Positions 10,226-18,720 of a stretch of DNA of 64,000 nt are shown piece after piece. Position numbers and translations under genes: made by a program. The DNA is from Asterella californica (Eukaryota > Streptophyta > Marchantiopsida > Marchantiales > Aytoniaceae), in assembly GCA_036924285.1 (NCBI GenBank), contig JAYKYS010000001.1:2764501-2828500 (forward strand), in the 5' to 3' direction. The number at the start of each line of letters is the position of its first letter. Positions within the stretch are counted from its first letter, which is position 1. The notes beneath the pieces are model-generated. The model ran no database searches, had not been told where the DNA came from, and saw nothing but the letters and a program-made list of their open reading frames with translations.

Positions 10226-10702
10226 ATGAGTGGAAATTCAAAAGATTGGAAAGTTAGACTTAGAAACCTTCCTCAAGGTTTAGATGTCATAGTAAGCGTC
10301 GGAGAGAGCTCGAAAGAGATTATCGTTGAGTTTGAGAACCCTAGTACAAAACCTCAAGTAGAATCTCCGAGGAGAAGAGTAGAAACCGACTTGTGGTGTT
10401 ATTTCTGTAGAGGGTTGGGACATAAAGTAGTGAATTGTCCAACTAGAATCAGAACCGAGAGAGCTAAAGGGAAGCGGGAGTTTACTGATTTAAGTCTTCG
10501 AGTGGGTCCATCGTCACCAGCGCCAATTCATCTTCTAGGCGAAGATCCTTGTCCAAGTTGTGGAGTGGGTGATCTATCAAGAGGACACAAGTGCGTCGAT
10601 GTGGCCGCCCTACTTACGTCAGTAGTCGAGAAGTTGGACGAGACTCAAAGAGCTGAGACGGAGAAGTTGTCGACTTCAAAAGAGGACTCGGTTGAGTTGT
10701 GA
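10226..10702 (+). CDS. Accessory zinc-knuckle protein of element A (158 residues)
   Basis: The ATG at 10226 is chosen because MSGNSKDWKVRL matches the start region of the element C homologue (40687-41151). The N-terminal ~50 residues (KVRLRNLPQGLDVIVSVG) look strand-rich. Next comes a zinc knuckle, CYFCRGLGHKVVNC (CX2CX4HX4C), near residues 57-70, a conserved DLSLRVGPSSP block, and a second cluster, CPSCGVGDLSRGHKC. The C-terminus is acidic and likely helical. Zinc knuckles of this kind usually bind single-stranded nucleic acid, so a role with the element RNA is plausible but inferred. Its stop codon overlaps the start of A2 (TGATG). Confidence 0.75.
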   Translation: MSGNSKDWKVRLRNLPQGLDVIVSVGESSKEIIVEFENPSTKPQVESPRRRVETDLWCYFCRGLGHKVVNCPTRIRTERAKGKREFTDLSLRVGPSSPAPIHLLGEDPCPSCGVGDLSRGHKCVDVAALLTSVVEKLDETQRAETEKLSTSKEDSVEL

Positions 10703-10866
10703 TGGAGATCGTCATTCGAATGGTGGAGAAGGCGGTGATGCGACTCAGACTCATGATTACCTTGGGAGAAGAGATGGCACAAGAGGTGTTGTTACAACCA
10801 TTTCCTTTCATTTTACCTATGGTAGATTATTCGCGAATGGAATTGGTGATGTTCGTACTCTTTTAG
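10702..10866 (+). CDS. Small reading frame A2 (54 residues), overlapping the zinc-knuckle stop
   Basis: The ATG shares its A with the TGA of the preceding frame (TGATG), the layout of stop-and-reinitiate translation. The peptide has TLGEEMAQEVL then PFILPMVDYSRMELVMFVLF, which aligns without gaps to the end of A1 (8928-9098) and matches B1 and B2 in element B. A short trace, RTFGEERAQ, sits at the same place in element C (41153-41227). The frame ends 49 bp before gag-pol. It is probably a translated peptide of unknown role. Confidence 0.6.
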   Translation: MEIVIRMVEKAVMRLRLMITLGEEMAQEVLLQPFPFILPMVDYSRMELVMFVLF

Positions 10867-10915
10867 CGAGTAGTTATTGCACGACGATTAGAAGAGTAGA
10901 AAGAGTAGTTACAAG

Positions 10916-13900
10916 ATGGGAAAGCTACCCGTGTTTCATGGGAAGGACAATGAAGATGTAGAACCGTTTGTTCGAGACTTCAAAAGGGGTTGCATCGGAA
11001 ACAACGTGAGAAGGAAGGAAGAATGGGTGTTGTTACTGCCAGAGTTTTTAGAAGATTTTGCTCTTACGTGGTATGAAGACCGAGTGAAGAGCCAGACACC
11101 TGGTGCAGTTGAGGACACATGGGAGACGTTGAGTAATGCACTCATCGAAGAATTTCTTCCAGAAGAGAGTTATGAGAAGCTCATGGTGGAGCTTACTCAT
11201 TTGAAGCAACGTGACGACGAGAAAGTTCGGCAATATGCCGAAAGGGTGGATAAGTTGGAGCAACGGTTTCGGACGGTCCTACGGAAGAGTGGAGACAATG
11301 TGGAACTAACGATGGCGGGGATTGGAGCAGTGCTGACCAAGAACTTGGTGGGAGGGTTGAGACCTTCAATTCGAACCCAAGTGAGGTACGAGAAGCCAGC
11401 AACCAAAGCGGAGGCCATCAAGATAGCGACAAATATGGAAGAGAGTTTGGATGAAGGAGATATCATCCAACCTCATCATGCTGCTCTGGTGTCAACTCCG
11501 ACTCCTGGTGTAGCCACAACGATCGCACCTGCACCATCACAATTGGTGATTGCTTCAACGTCAGCTCCTACTCCAACGGTGGTGCCAAGACCGTTTGTCC
11601 CAACAACGATGTCTACTGCCACCTCTGATTTTCATGCCGAGCTGAAGAGCATCACTGACACTCTTGCGGATCTCAAGATAAATGTGGTGCAGTTACGAGA
11701 ATGGAGGAACAAAGGTGGAGGAGGAGGTCAAAGAGGTTACGACAACAATCCCAACCGAGGAAATCAAGGTAACTTTGGAGGCAACCAAGGTAACTTTGGA
11801 GGAATCACTTGTTGGACGTGTGGAGGTTCTCATTTCCAGCGAAATTGTCCTAACAACGGAGCAAGAGGTGCCGAAGCTGTCAGAATGAATGTGGGTGGAG
11901 GAAATCCATCACAAGGACGAGACAAAGGGGTGGCTACTATCGATGTCGTGCGAGATCCCATCTACGAGAAAGGAGAGAGTTCAAACTCTTCTCATGCACC
12001 GGTGGAGCTTTTAGCTCAAGAAAGAAAAAGAACTCGATTTTCTGATGAACCGGTTTTCATGGAGGAGTCAGCAAGTAGAAGTACTCGTTCGAGTAATGTT
12101 TCGAGTACACCAAGGGAGCCAAGAAGGAAGCTGGGGATGGCGGATTTCACCATTTCATCTTCCCAAGCGGGATATGATGTGGTTGAAGATGTGGGTGCTC
12201 AGAAAGCCAACATCACTGTTGGACAACTGATCGCACTTAATCCCAGCTTACGAAGGGAACTCAGAGGAGGACTGAGTTCTAAGAGAAGCAAGAAGAAGAA
12301 ACCCAAGAGCAAGACATCAAAGTCAGTGGGAGTTGGTGTGGTGGATGTGCATGCTTCAGAGGTATGCACTAGGGCTTCAAAGATTGAAGTCCGATTGAAT
12401 GGTCACTACGTCTCTGACGTATTGGTGGATGGAGGGTCGGCTGTAAACGCCATATCGGAGAGGTTGATGAAGAAGTTGGGAATGGAACCAACTCGCCCGG
12501 CTAGCATTGTCGTGGGGATGGCTAACAAGCAACGGGTAAGACCTCTTGGTGTGTTAGAGAAGGTGGTCGTGTCTGTGATGGGAGTTCAAACATTGATGTC
12601 CTTTCAAGTGTTAAAGGACTCTAGTTATGATTTGCTCCTAGGTAGGCCTTGGTTGAGAGCTGTGCGCACCACGGATAGGTGGCACAAGGGATACTTACGA
12701 ATTGGGCCTAGAGATCATAGAGTGATAGTTCCTCTCTCGGGTGTTGGAGTTGTGACTTCTGACTCTGATAGACCCACTAGTGACTACTGGGAATCTGATA
12801 CGGAGGATGATCAGAGTGTCTCGGAAGTAGATACTGGGGATTCTTACGACCAAGAATCCTCGTCTGAGGATGAAGGATTTGGTCGAGACGAATCAGTACA
12901 TCAGCTTAGTGCTATTGACTTGTTGCCTCGACCAGCAGTGGAGAAAGATCCTGACAAAGAAGAGTTGAGTGAGGCAGAGATTGTGAGAAGACTCTCTACC
13001 CTGAAGTTTGGTATCAATGTCACTCAAGAAGAGAAAAGTAGATTCCTAGATATATTTCGAAAATATATCCATGTGTTTGCTTTCAGCTACAAGGATTTGA
13101 AGGAGGTGACCCTCGAGACTCATCGAATCGAATTGGAGGAGAACGCAAGACCAGTTCGACAGAAGCAGAGAAGGGTCAATCCTACAACGGCAATGATGGT
13201 CAAGGAGGAGATAGACAAGTTGAAGGAGGCGAGTTTCATCTATGAGGTGGAGAACTCAGAATGGGTTTCACCCATTGTGATTGTCAAGAAGAAGAATGGT
13301 AAGCTGCGAGTGTGCATAGACTATAAGAAGCTGAATGCAGTTACCAAGAAGGACTATTATCCTCTACCATTTATAGATGAGATTTTGGAGGAAGTTGCCG
13401 GTCATGAGTGGTACAGCTTTGGTGATGGTTATAGTGGATACAACCAGATCAAGATAGCACAGGAGTACCAGCAGTTGACTACTTTCACTACTCCTTGGGG
13501 AACATTTGCATTTCGAGTGATGCCATTCGGACTGTGTAATGCTCCGGCCACGTTTCAGAGGTTCATGAACAAGGTGTTTGAACCATTCATAGGGAAGTTT
13601 GTTCGGGATTTCATTGACGATTTCTGTGTGTACGGACGAAAGGAGGACCACTTTGATCATATGATCAAAGTTTTGCAGCGGTTGGAGCAAGCCAACGCTT
13701 CTCTAAATCCAGAGAAGTGCATCTTTGGCTGCGAAGAAGGTCTGCTGTTAGGGCACATCATTTCCAAGAATGGGATTGCGGTAGATCCTGAGAAGGTGAA
13801 GAAGATTGTGGATCTTCCATTTCCGATCAACTTGACAAAGTTGAGGCAGTTTCTTGGCATGGTTGGATATTATCGTAGGTTTGTCTTTTCCTTCTCAAAC

Positions 13901-15802
13901 AAAGCAATAGCTTTGACTATGTACATGAAGAAGGGAGTTGATTTTGACTTGATAGTGCATGATCAGAAGGCAAAGGAAGCATTTGAGGAGCTGAAAAAGG
14001 CATTAGTGACAGCTCCTATACTTGCTAAACCTGAGTGGAGTAAAGCATTTATTCTGTATACGGATGCCTCCAATGTAGCAATCGGATGTACATTAAGTCA
14101 GCTAGATGGAGATGGGCATGATCATCCTATAGCTTATGCTAGTAGGCAGATGGTTCCAGCGGAGAAGAATTACTCCGTGACTGAACGAGAAGGATTAGCG
14201 GTGATCTTTGGATTGAAGAAATTTCGACACTACTTGCTAGGAGGGAAATTTTCCATAGTCACAGATCACAAGGCTTTAAAGTATATCTTTAATAAGCCTA
14301 ATGCCGAAGGTCGTATTGCTCGTTGGAAGATCCTTCTAACAGAATACGATTATGTGATCGAAGATAGACCAGGGAAGAAGCATGCGAATGCTGATCTTTT
14401 GTCAAGGGCTTATGATGATGAGGGAGAAGAACCGTTTGATGATTCATTTCCAGACGAGCATCTGATGACCATCACAAGCATCGAGGAGATACCGGACGAG
14501 TACAAGGAAATCTGGAGTTTCCTTGTAGATGGCTCTTTTCCAGAAGGTATGCATACCCGAGAACGTAACGCGTTGATCAAGAGATGCAAACCTTACACCA
14601 TGGTAGAGGGAATTCTGTTTCATCAAGGAGCAGATGGGTTACTAAGGAGAGCAGTTGGTCAGAAGGAGGCATTCAAGCTAATGCACGAGTTTCACGACGG
14701 AACTGTTTGCGGAGGTCACTTTGCTGGTAAGATAACAGCCTTCAAGATTTTGGATGCGGGTTATCACTGGAGAGGGATTTTCAAAGAGTGTTTAGACTAT
14801 TGCAAAACTTGCGACGTATGTCAAGCATTTGCTCTGAAGTCTACTAGAACACCTCCGTTAAGATCAATTCCCGTGTTAGGACCATTTGAGAAGTGGGGTA
14901 TTGATTTTGTAGGTCCTCTTAATAAGACACCTCGAGGAAATAGATACATTGTAGTCGCCACTGACTATTGTACCAAGTGGGTAGAGGCTAGACCTTTGAG
15001 AGAGACCAATGAAACAGAAGTCGGTAGATTCTTATGGGAGAGGATCATCACCAGATTTGGATGTCCGTTAGAGTTGGTCTCGGATAGAGGAGGAGAGTTT
15101 GTAGGGAGCATGACTACTGCTATGCTACAACACTTTTCTATCAAGGCACGAGTAACGACCTCATACAAGCCAAATGCTAATGGTCTTGCGGAGAAGACCA
15201 ATCTTACACTTTGTATGATGCTCGCCAAAGATGCTGGTGTTGAGACTGCGAAACATACTTGGGATAAGAGGCTACATGCCATCTTATGGGAGTACCGAAC
15301 GACAACAAAGACTTCTACTGGGTACTCTCCATTTCGACTGGTTTATGGAGTGGAGTCCAAGTTGCCCATCCAATTCGAATTGGATACTTTTCAAACTATT
15401 CAACGAAAGTTGAAGAGGTCGAGAGGAGAAGACGTGGTCAGATCAAGAAGGGAGCAACTCATGGAGTTGGAAGAGACCCGAGCGATAGCGATGATCCGGA
15501 TGGAACGAGCTCAAGCGTATCAAAAGAAGAGTTACGACAAAAGGTTGGGCAAGAGGGAGGTAAAACCTTTTCAAGTCGGAGATTGGGTTATGTTGTATGA
15601 TGCTATCAGATTCAAGAGGGCTAGGAAGAAGTTTCTTCCGAGATATTTTGGTCCTTTTGTTGTAGATAAGGTGTGGAGCAACTTCACATATGACCTTCAG
15701 GAGCTGGGAGGAAGGAGATTCGATCGGGTAAATCATGACAAGTTGAAGTTGTTTCATCAACGAAAGTTCTCTCTTCACTCCGAGGACGGAGCGAAAATTT
15801 AG
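10916..15802 (+). CDS. Gag-Pol polyprotein of element A (1628 residues, intact)
   Basis: One open frame encodes the structural protein and the enzymes for reverse transcription and integration. The gag domain (about residues 20-140, with ALTWYEDR and FLPEESYEKL) is followed by a basic linker and a zinc knuckle, CWTCGGSHFQRNC at residue 299, with three instead of four residues before the histidine. The protease motif is LVDGGSAVNAIS with Asp505, so DGG replaces the usual DTG or DSG. Reverse transcriptase has FIDDFCVYG (Asp901 and Asp902). RNase H starts with LYTDASN. Integrase has its HHCC zinc site (about 1255-1305), then GIDFVGPL, SDRGGEF and GLAEKT carrying the D, D and E (about 1330, 1390, 1426), and a GPF module. 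No chromodomain follows. The nearest relative here is element C. Confidence 0.93.
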   Translation: MGKLPVFHGKDNEDVEPFVRDFKRGCIGNNVRRKEEWVLLLPEFLEDFALTWYEDRVKSQTPGAVEDTWETLSNALIEEFLPEESYEKLMVELTHLKQRDDEKVRQYAERVDKLEQRFRTVLRKSGDNVELTMAGIGAVLTKNLVGGLRPSIRTQVRYEKPATKAEAIKIATNMEESLDEGDIIQPHHAALVSTPTPGVATTIAPAPSQLVIASTSAPTPTVVPRPFVPTTMSTATSDFHAELKSITDTLADLKINVVQLREWRNKGGGGGQRGYDNNPNRGNQGNFGGNQGNFGGITCWTCGGSHFQRNCPNNGARGAEAVRMNVGGGNPSQGRDKGVATIDVVRDPIYEKGESSNSSHAPVELLAQERKRTRFSDEPVFMEESASRSTRSSNVSSTPREPRRKLGMADFTISSSQAGYDVVEDVGAQKANITVGQLIALNPSLRRELRGGLSSKRSKKKKPKSKTSKSVGVGVVDVHASEVCTRASKIEVRLNGHYVSDVLVDGGSAVNAISERLMKKLGMEPTRPASIVVGMANKQRVRPLGVLEKVVVSVMGVQTLMSFQVLKDSSYDLLLGRPWLRAVRTTDRWHKGYLRIGPRDHRVIVPLSGVGVVTSDSDRPTSDYWESDTEDDQSVSEVDTGDSYDQESSSEDEGFGRDESVHQLSAIDLLPRPAVEKDPDKEELSEAEIVRRLSTLKFGINVTQEEKSRFLDIFRKYIHVFAFSYKDLKEVTLETHRIELEENARPVRQKQRRVNPTTAMMVKEEIDKLKEASFIYEVENSEWVSPIVIVKKKNGKLRVCIDYKKLNAVTKKDYYPLPFIDEILEEVAGHEWYSFGDGYSGYNQIKIAQEYQQLTTFTTPWGTFAFRVMPFGLCNAPATFQRFMNKVFEPFIGKFVRDFIDDFCVYGRKEDHFDHMIKVLQRLEQANASLNPEKCIFGCEEGLLLGHIISKNGIAVDPEKVKKIVDLPFPINLTKLRQFLGMVGYYRRFVFSFSNKAIALTMYMKKGVDFDLIVHDQKAKEAFEELKKALVTAPILAKPEWSKAFILYTDASNVAIGCTLSQLDGDGHDHPIAYASRQMVPAEKNYSVTEREGLAVIFGLKKFRHYLLGGKFSIVTDHKALKYIFNKPNAEGRIARWKILLTEYDYVIEDRPGKKHANADLLSRAYDDEGEEPFDDSFPDEHLMTITSIEEIPDEYKEIWSFLVDGSFPEGMHTRERNALIKRCKPYTMVEGILFHQGADGLLRRAVGQKEAFKLMHEFHDGTVCGGHFAGKITAFKILDAGYHWRGIFKECLDYCKTCDVCQAFALKSTRTPPLRSIPVLGPFEKWGIDFVGPLNKTPRGNRYIVVATDYCTKWVEARPLRETNETEVGRFLWERIITRFGCPLELVSDRGGEFVGSMTTAMLQHFSIKARVTTSYKPNANGLAEKTNLTLCMMLAKDAGVETAKHTWDKRLHAILWEYRTTTKTSTGYSPFRLVYGVESKLPIQFELDTFQTIQRKLKRSRGEDVVRSRREQLMELEETRAIAMIRMERAQAYQKKSYDKRLGKREVKPFQVGDWVMLYDAIRFKRARKKFLPRYFGPFVVDKVWSNFTYDLQELGGRRFDRVNHDKLKLFHQRKFSLHSEDGAKI

Positions 15803-15815
15803 TCCGGGGGTAAAA
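15799..15815 (+). other. Polypurine tract of element A
   Basis: TTAGTCCGGGGGTAAAA directly precedes the right LTR. The same G5TAAA pattern is found at this place in element C. Confidence 0.65.
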
Positions 15816-16730
15816 TGTAACGACCTATGTTACACATAGGAAGTTTGTCAATTAGTAAGGTGTTTAGTTATAACTAAGGGTTGAGAATGTTTATTTGCTG
15901 CCAAAGTACTTTTAGGAGGTATCAAGTTAGTCATGACTAGCTAAAAGTTAGTTATGGTTAAACTTAGCTGTACTTTTGGCAGAATTCAGATATTTGCTAA
16001 AGAGTGAGCACTACTATCTTGTCATCTTGTCTAAAAGGTAGAAAGGAGGTGGAAAGTATCTCTTATCTCCTTTTTGACTTGATATTAGTGGTTGGATTAA
16101 AGTTGTGGACTTTGTGGGCATTAAAAACAAGAAGAGATTCCACATGTTTCCTTTTTAGTGGGTCCTAGTGTAGAGGGGGGGTGGAAATTCGAGATTCCTT
16201 GAGAATATTCCAGAATCCTTCTAGAAGTTGTTGACTTTGAAGGAATAAGCCCATGTGAAAAGGTAAAAAGCCCATGTGATCAATGCTTTTACCTTAAGTA
16301 ATATCTTAGTAAAACCCGGTAAAAGTAGTTACGGCTGAGTTACCGAGGGTACCAAAGTAAAAACCTAGAATGTATAAATAGAGGAGTAGAGAAGAGCTCC
16401 TCATCCTTGTTTTCACATTGTCGTAATGACAACTTGAGTAATATAGAGAGTGTGGGACATTTTTAGCATGTGAGAACTTGAGAGACGTCGTTAGAATAGA
16501 GGATTTTAGTGGATGAGATTATGGAGATTTTAGTTGATAAGTTTGTGGGTGTATGAATGAGAGTGAACTTAGCATTTTTCCCTTCAAGATTCATGGTGTG
16601 CTTCCATCAAAGCCATCAGAGGTGACCCCTGAGTGAGAGACAGGCCCGATAGTTGCAGATTCGTGGATGACGATCGTGGAGGTTAAGAGATCGGGGGGTA
16701 GTTGATCGTTAGGACCGCGGAGGGTTTACA
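15816..16730 (+). repeat. Right LTR of element A
   Basis: 915 bp. I found no difference from the left LTR when reading both, including the run of seven Gs. It ends TTTACA and is followed by the GTAC duplication. Confidence 0.95.
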
Positions 16731-17277
16731 GTACGTAGTTGTGGATGAACGCGCCCCAGTAGATGGGCACTCTGTCATCCCACACTGATTCCAGGAACTC
16801 CACGTCCTGATCTCCTAAGTACCTTGTCTTCTGCACTTTTCCCATGGGGAAAAGATGCAGAAACAACTTCGTCAGAAGTCGCTTCTTCGGCTCCCGGTAA
16901 GATTCGATCTTCCAACCATTCCTCCCCTGCATGTCTTCCACGAAAAGGTAGGTGGTGCTCCCAGGCACATGCCACGAACTCACAATCCTAGGCAAGATCT
17001 TCTTCTCGTACCAATATCCTCGGTTCTCGGACTCAGGCCTGTGAAAAACCTTGCGCCACTAGTCTTCAGTCCAGGAAGACGGTCTTCCCCGAGCTACTCC
17101 TGCCTTCGCAGGTACACGGTTACGCGGTGGTAACGCTGTCCACACCTCCTCCAGAAGCCCTTGATCTGCGAGGTTCCAATCCCACAGGAAGAAGTCGAGA
17201 CCCAACTCCTTGAGGAAAGGAGTGGCCTCGGCCAATTCTGCCGCTGGTAACACCAAGCCTCGCGGATGCATCGACAT
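16731..17277 (-). pseudogene. LTR-encoded coiled-coil protein, N-terminal part, in the solo LTR
   Basis: From an ATG at 17277 the peptide begins MSMHPRGLVLPAAELAEA, followed by FLKELGLDFFLWDWNLADQG and EEVW. It then runs into one in-frame TAG at 17059-17061 and continues open with GYWYEKKILPRIVSSWHV and KLFLHLFP up to the element A insertion. This is the most complete N-terminus of the protein in the window. The MSMHPRG start and the FFLWDWNLADQG block also occur in the divergent copy at 49004-48816 with mostly conservative changes. I do not recognise the domain. Confidence 0.65.
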
Positions 17278-17826
17278 ACCTAGAAGATCTGTTGCACTAA
17301 ACCACAAGCACCTACTATGAGCTGAAGGCTCAGTTCTTCCCGAGTGCCCACAGTCTAGCTTCTACTTCTCAGAAGACGAAACTAGTCTTCCAGAAGACAG
17401 CTACTCCGTCTTCCGGGATTCTAACAGTACTTCCTAGATAGCTCTCGTCTTCCGAGCTATATCTAAACAATCCTATCTAAGCAAGGCCTCGCATGGATTA
17501 CCAAGAAGACAACCCACCTTGCATTACATCCTACTTCCTATCAGAAGATACAAGATTCGCAAAACATAGGTGCATGACAAGTCCAGAAGATGGTTGCGGG
17601 CTCCTGCGAGGACAGTGGCCTCTGGGAAGACACTCGGGACAGCTTCCGATTAAATGTCTTTCTCGGAAGACTTCCAGAAGTCAGACTTCCCTTCACTGGT
17701 CTCACCTGTCTTCGTCTTCCTGCACGCAATCTATCCTCACAACAGACTCAAGACAATTGCACTCTGTTCTTCTGACCTCTCATCTCTCATACACACTCAG
17801 AAGAAGCTTGCTGCTAGGTGGGAAGA
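17278..17826 (-). repeat. Solo LTR, middle piece between elements A and B
   Basis: Non-coding part of the solo LTR upstream of the MSMHPRG start on the minus strand. It aligns with 1090-1634 of the 5' LTR. The last five bases, GAAGA at 17822-17826, are the target duplication of element B (pair at 24098-24102). Confidence 0.75.
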
Positions 17827-17897
17827 TGTAATAAGTAGAGCCCTACTTATCAACTAGAAGGGAAATTAGTTTGGTAGAAGTCTTTGGTATAAGAATT

Positions 17898-17912
17898 AGT
17901 TACGGCTAAGTT
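17898..17912. promoter_or_regulatory. 15-bp motif shared by the LTRs of A, B and C (copy in B)
   Basis: AGTTACGGCTAAGTT differs from the element A copy at one base. In the right LTR (23609-23623) it reads AGTTATGGCTAAGTT, a C-to-T change at a CG. Confidence 0.5.
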
Positions 17913-17977
17913 GGCCAGAGAATACATATAGCAAATAGTACTTCTATCAATAGGCGAGTGCGCCAAAGGTCCACCGG

Positions 17978-18182
17978 GAAACTTCTAGAAGGAAGTTTCT
18001 AGAAGGAAGCTTCGAGAATGTTCTAGTCGGGAAGCTTCCAGAAGGAAGTTTCTAGAAAGGAGCTTCTAGAACTTTCCAACCGGGAAGTTTCTAGAAGGAA
18101 GTTTCTAGAAAGAAGCTTCTAGAACTTTCCAGCCAGGAAGTTTCCATAAGGAAGTTTCTAGAAAGAAACTTCCAGAACTTTC
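17978..18182. promoter_or_regulatory. Array of heat-shock elements in the left LTR of B
   Basis: By direct reading there are eleven perfect units of three or more alternating GAA/TTC blocks spaced by two bases. They start at 17978, 17992, 18006 (four blocks), 18031, 18045, 18064, 18084, 18098, 18112 (four blocks), 18151 and 18165 (four blocks). Typical units read GAAGTTTCTAGAA. This is the binding consensus of heat-shock factor, which prefers such trimers. The array ends about 135 bp upstream of the TATA box. That heat drives this LTR is inference. Confidence 0.8.
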
Positions 18183-18317
18183 CAGCGAGCCTCTTACGTG
18201 GCTCATTTTGAACCCTCTAGATGTTGTGCTAGATCTATGGCTGCATGTAAGCCACATCAGCGATCCGCGTGAGAGATGAGCATTGGCCGGAAGCTTATCA
18301 TGTACTATTCCTCTCAC

Positions 18318-18325
18318 TATATAAA
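18318..18325 (+). promoter_or_regulatory. TATA box of the element B LTR
   Basis: TATATAAA, followed by GGCTACGG. The same sequence is in the right LTR near 24028. Confidence 0.65.
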
Positions 18326-18388
18326 GGCTACGGATGCACCACCACGGGCATTCGAGTTTTGAGTTCACTCTAGAGCCTCATCTTACAA

Positions 18389-18404
18389 TGGTATCAGAGC
18401 AGGG
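18389..18404 (+). other. Primer-binding site of element B (tRNA-iMet)
   Basis: TGGTATCAGAGCAGGG begins two bases after the LTR. It is complementary to the 3' end of plant initiator methionine tRNA, the usual primer of chromoviruses and many plant LTR elements. Confidence 0.85.
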
Positions 18405-18504
18405 AACTCTAAGAGAGCGGATTACCCCTCTTAGAAGGACCTTTGATCGAAGTACCTAGCAATTGGAACTCTGAGTGCGCCGAAAGAGTCAAGAGAGCTA
18501 TGTG

Positions 18505-18720
18505 ATGGATGGGGGTAGATTTCAAGCTCCAGAATTACCATTCTTGAATCCTTGTCATATCAAGCTTATGTATATGCGCCGTGAGCATTTTCGAGTGTAT
18601 CTTGTCTATCATTTCGATGAGGATTTCATGGGTCAAGTGATGAATTCGCCAGTCCTGGTGATTCTTCCAATAGTGACATATGCAACCAGTTGGGATTTGA
18701 CCGTCTACATCTTGATTTAA
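18505..18720 (+). CDS. Small leader reading frame B1 (71 residues)
   Basis: It starts at ATG 18505. The C-terminal 55 residues carry YHFDEDFMGQVMNSPV, then ILPIVTYATSWDLTVYIL. This is the same pattern as B2, A1 and A2: an acidic box, P-x-x-[VI]-x-P-[IV]-V, Y, then alternating hydrophobic residues to a final L. Its TAA stop overlaps the ATG of B2 (TAATG). The function is unknown and I know of no family to match. Confidence 0.55.
   Translation: MDGGRFQAPELPFLNPCHIKLMYMRREHFRVYLVYHFDEDFMGQVMNSPVLVILPIVTYATSWDLTVYILI

Larger units (their letters stand above)
7967..16730 (+). mobile_element. Element A: complete, apparently intact Ty3/gypsy retrotransposon
   Basis: The element is 8764 bp with 915-bp LTRs between which I see no difference. 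In order it has LTR, primer site, small frame A1, a leader with a 190-bp repeat, an unidentified frame, a zinc-knuckle frame, small frame A2, an uninterrupted gag-pol frame of 1628 codons, a polypurine tract and LTR. There is no chromodomain after the integrase. It sits in the solo LTR, inside the LTR protein frame. Matching LTRs mean a recent insertion. Everything needed for autonomous movement appears to be present. Confidence 0.92.
17827..18387 (+). repeat. Left LTR of element B
   Basis: It begins TGTAATAAGTAG and ends CATCTTACA. The 15-bp shared motif lies at 17898-17912, the heat-shock-element array at 17978-18182, and a TATA box at 18318-18325. Confidence 0.95.

Noticed and set aside
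17978..18182. A CRISPR-like array in the LTR of B
   Set aside because: The repeats have no constant repeat with variable spacers, and the unit is the heat-shock-element pattern in plant DNA.
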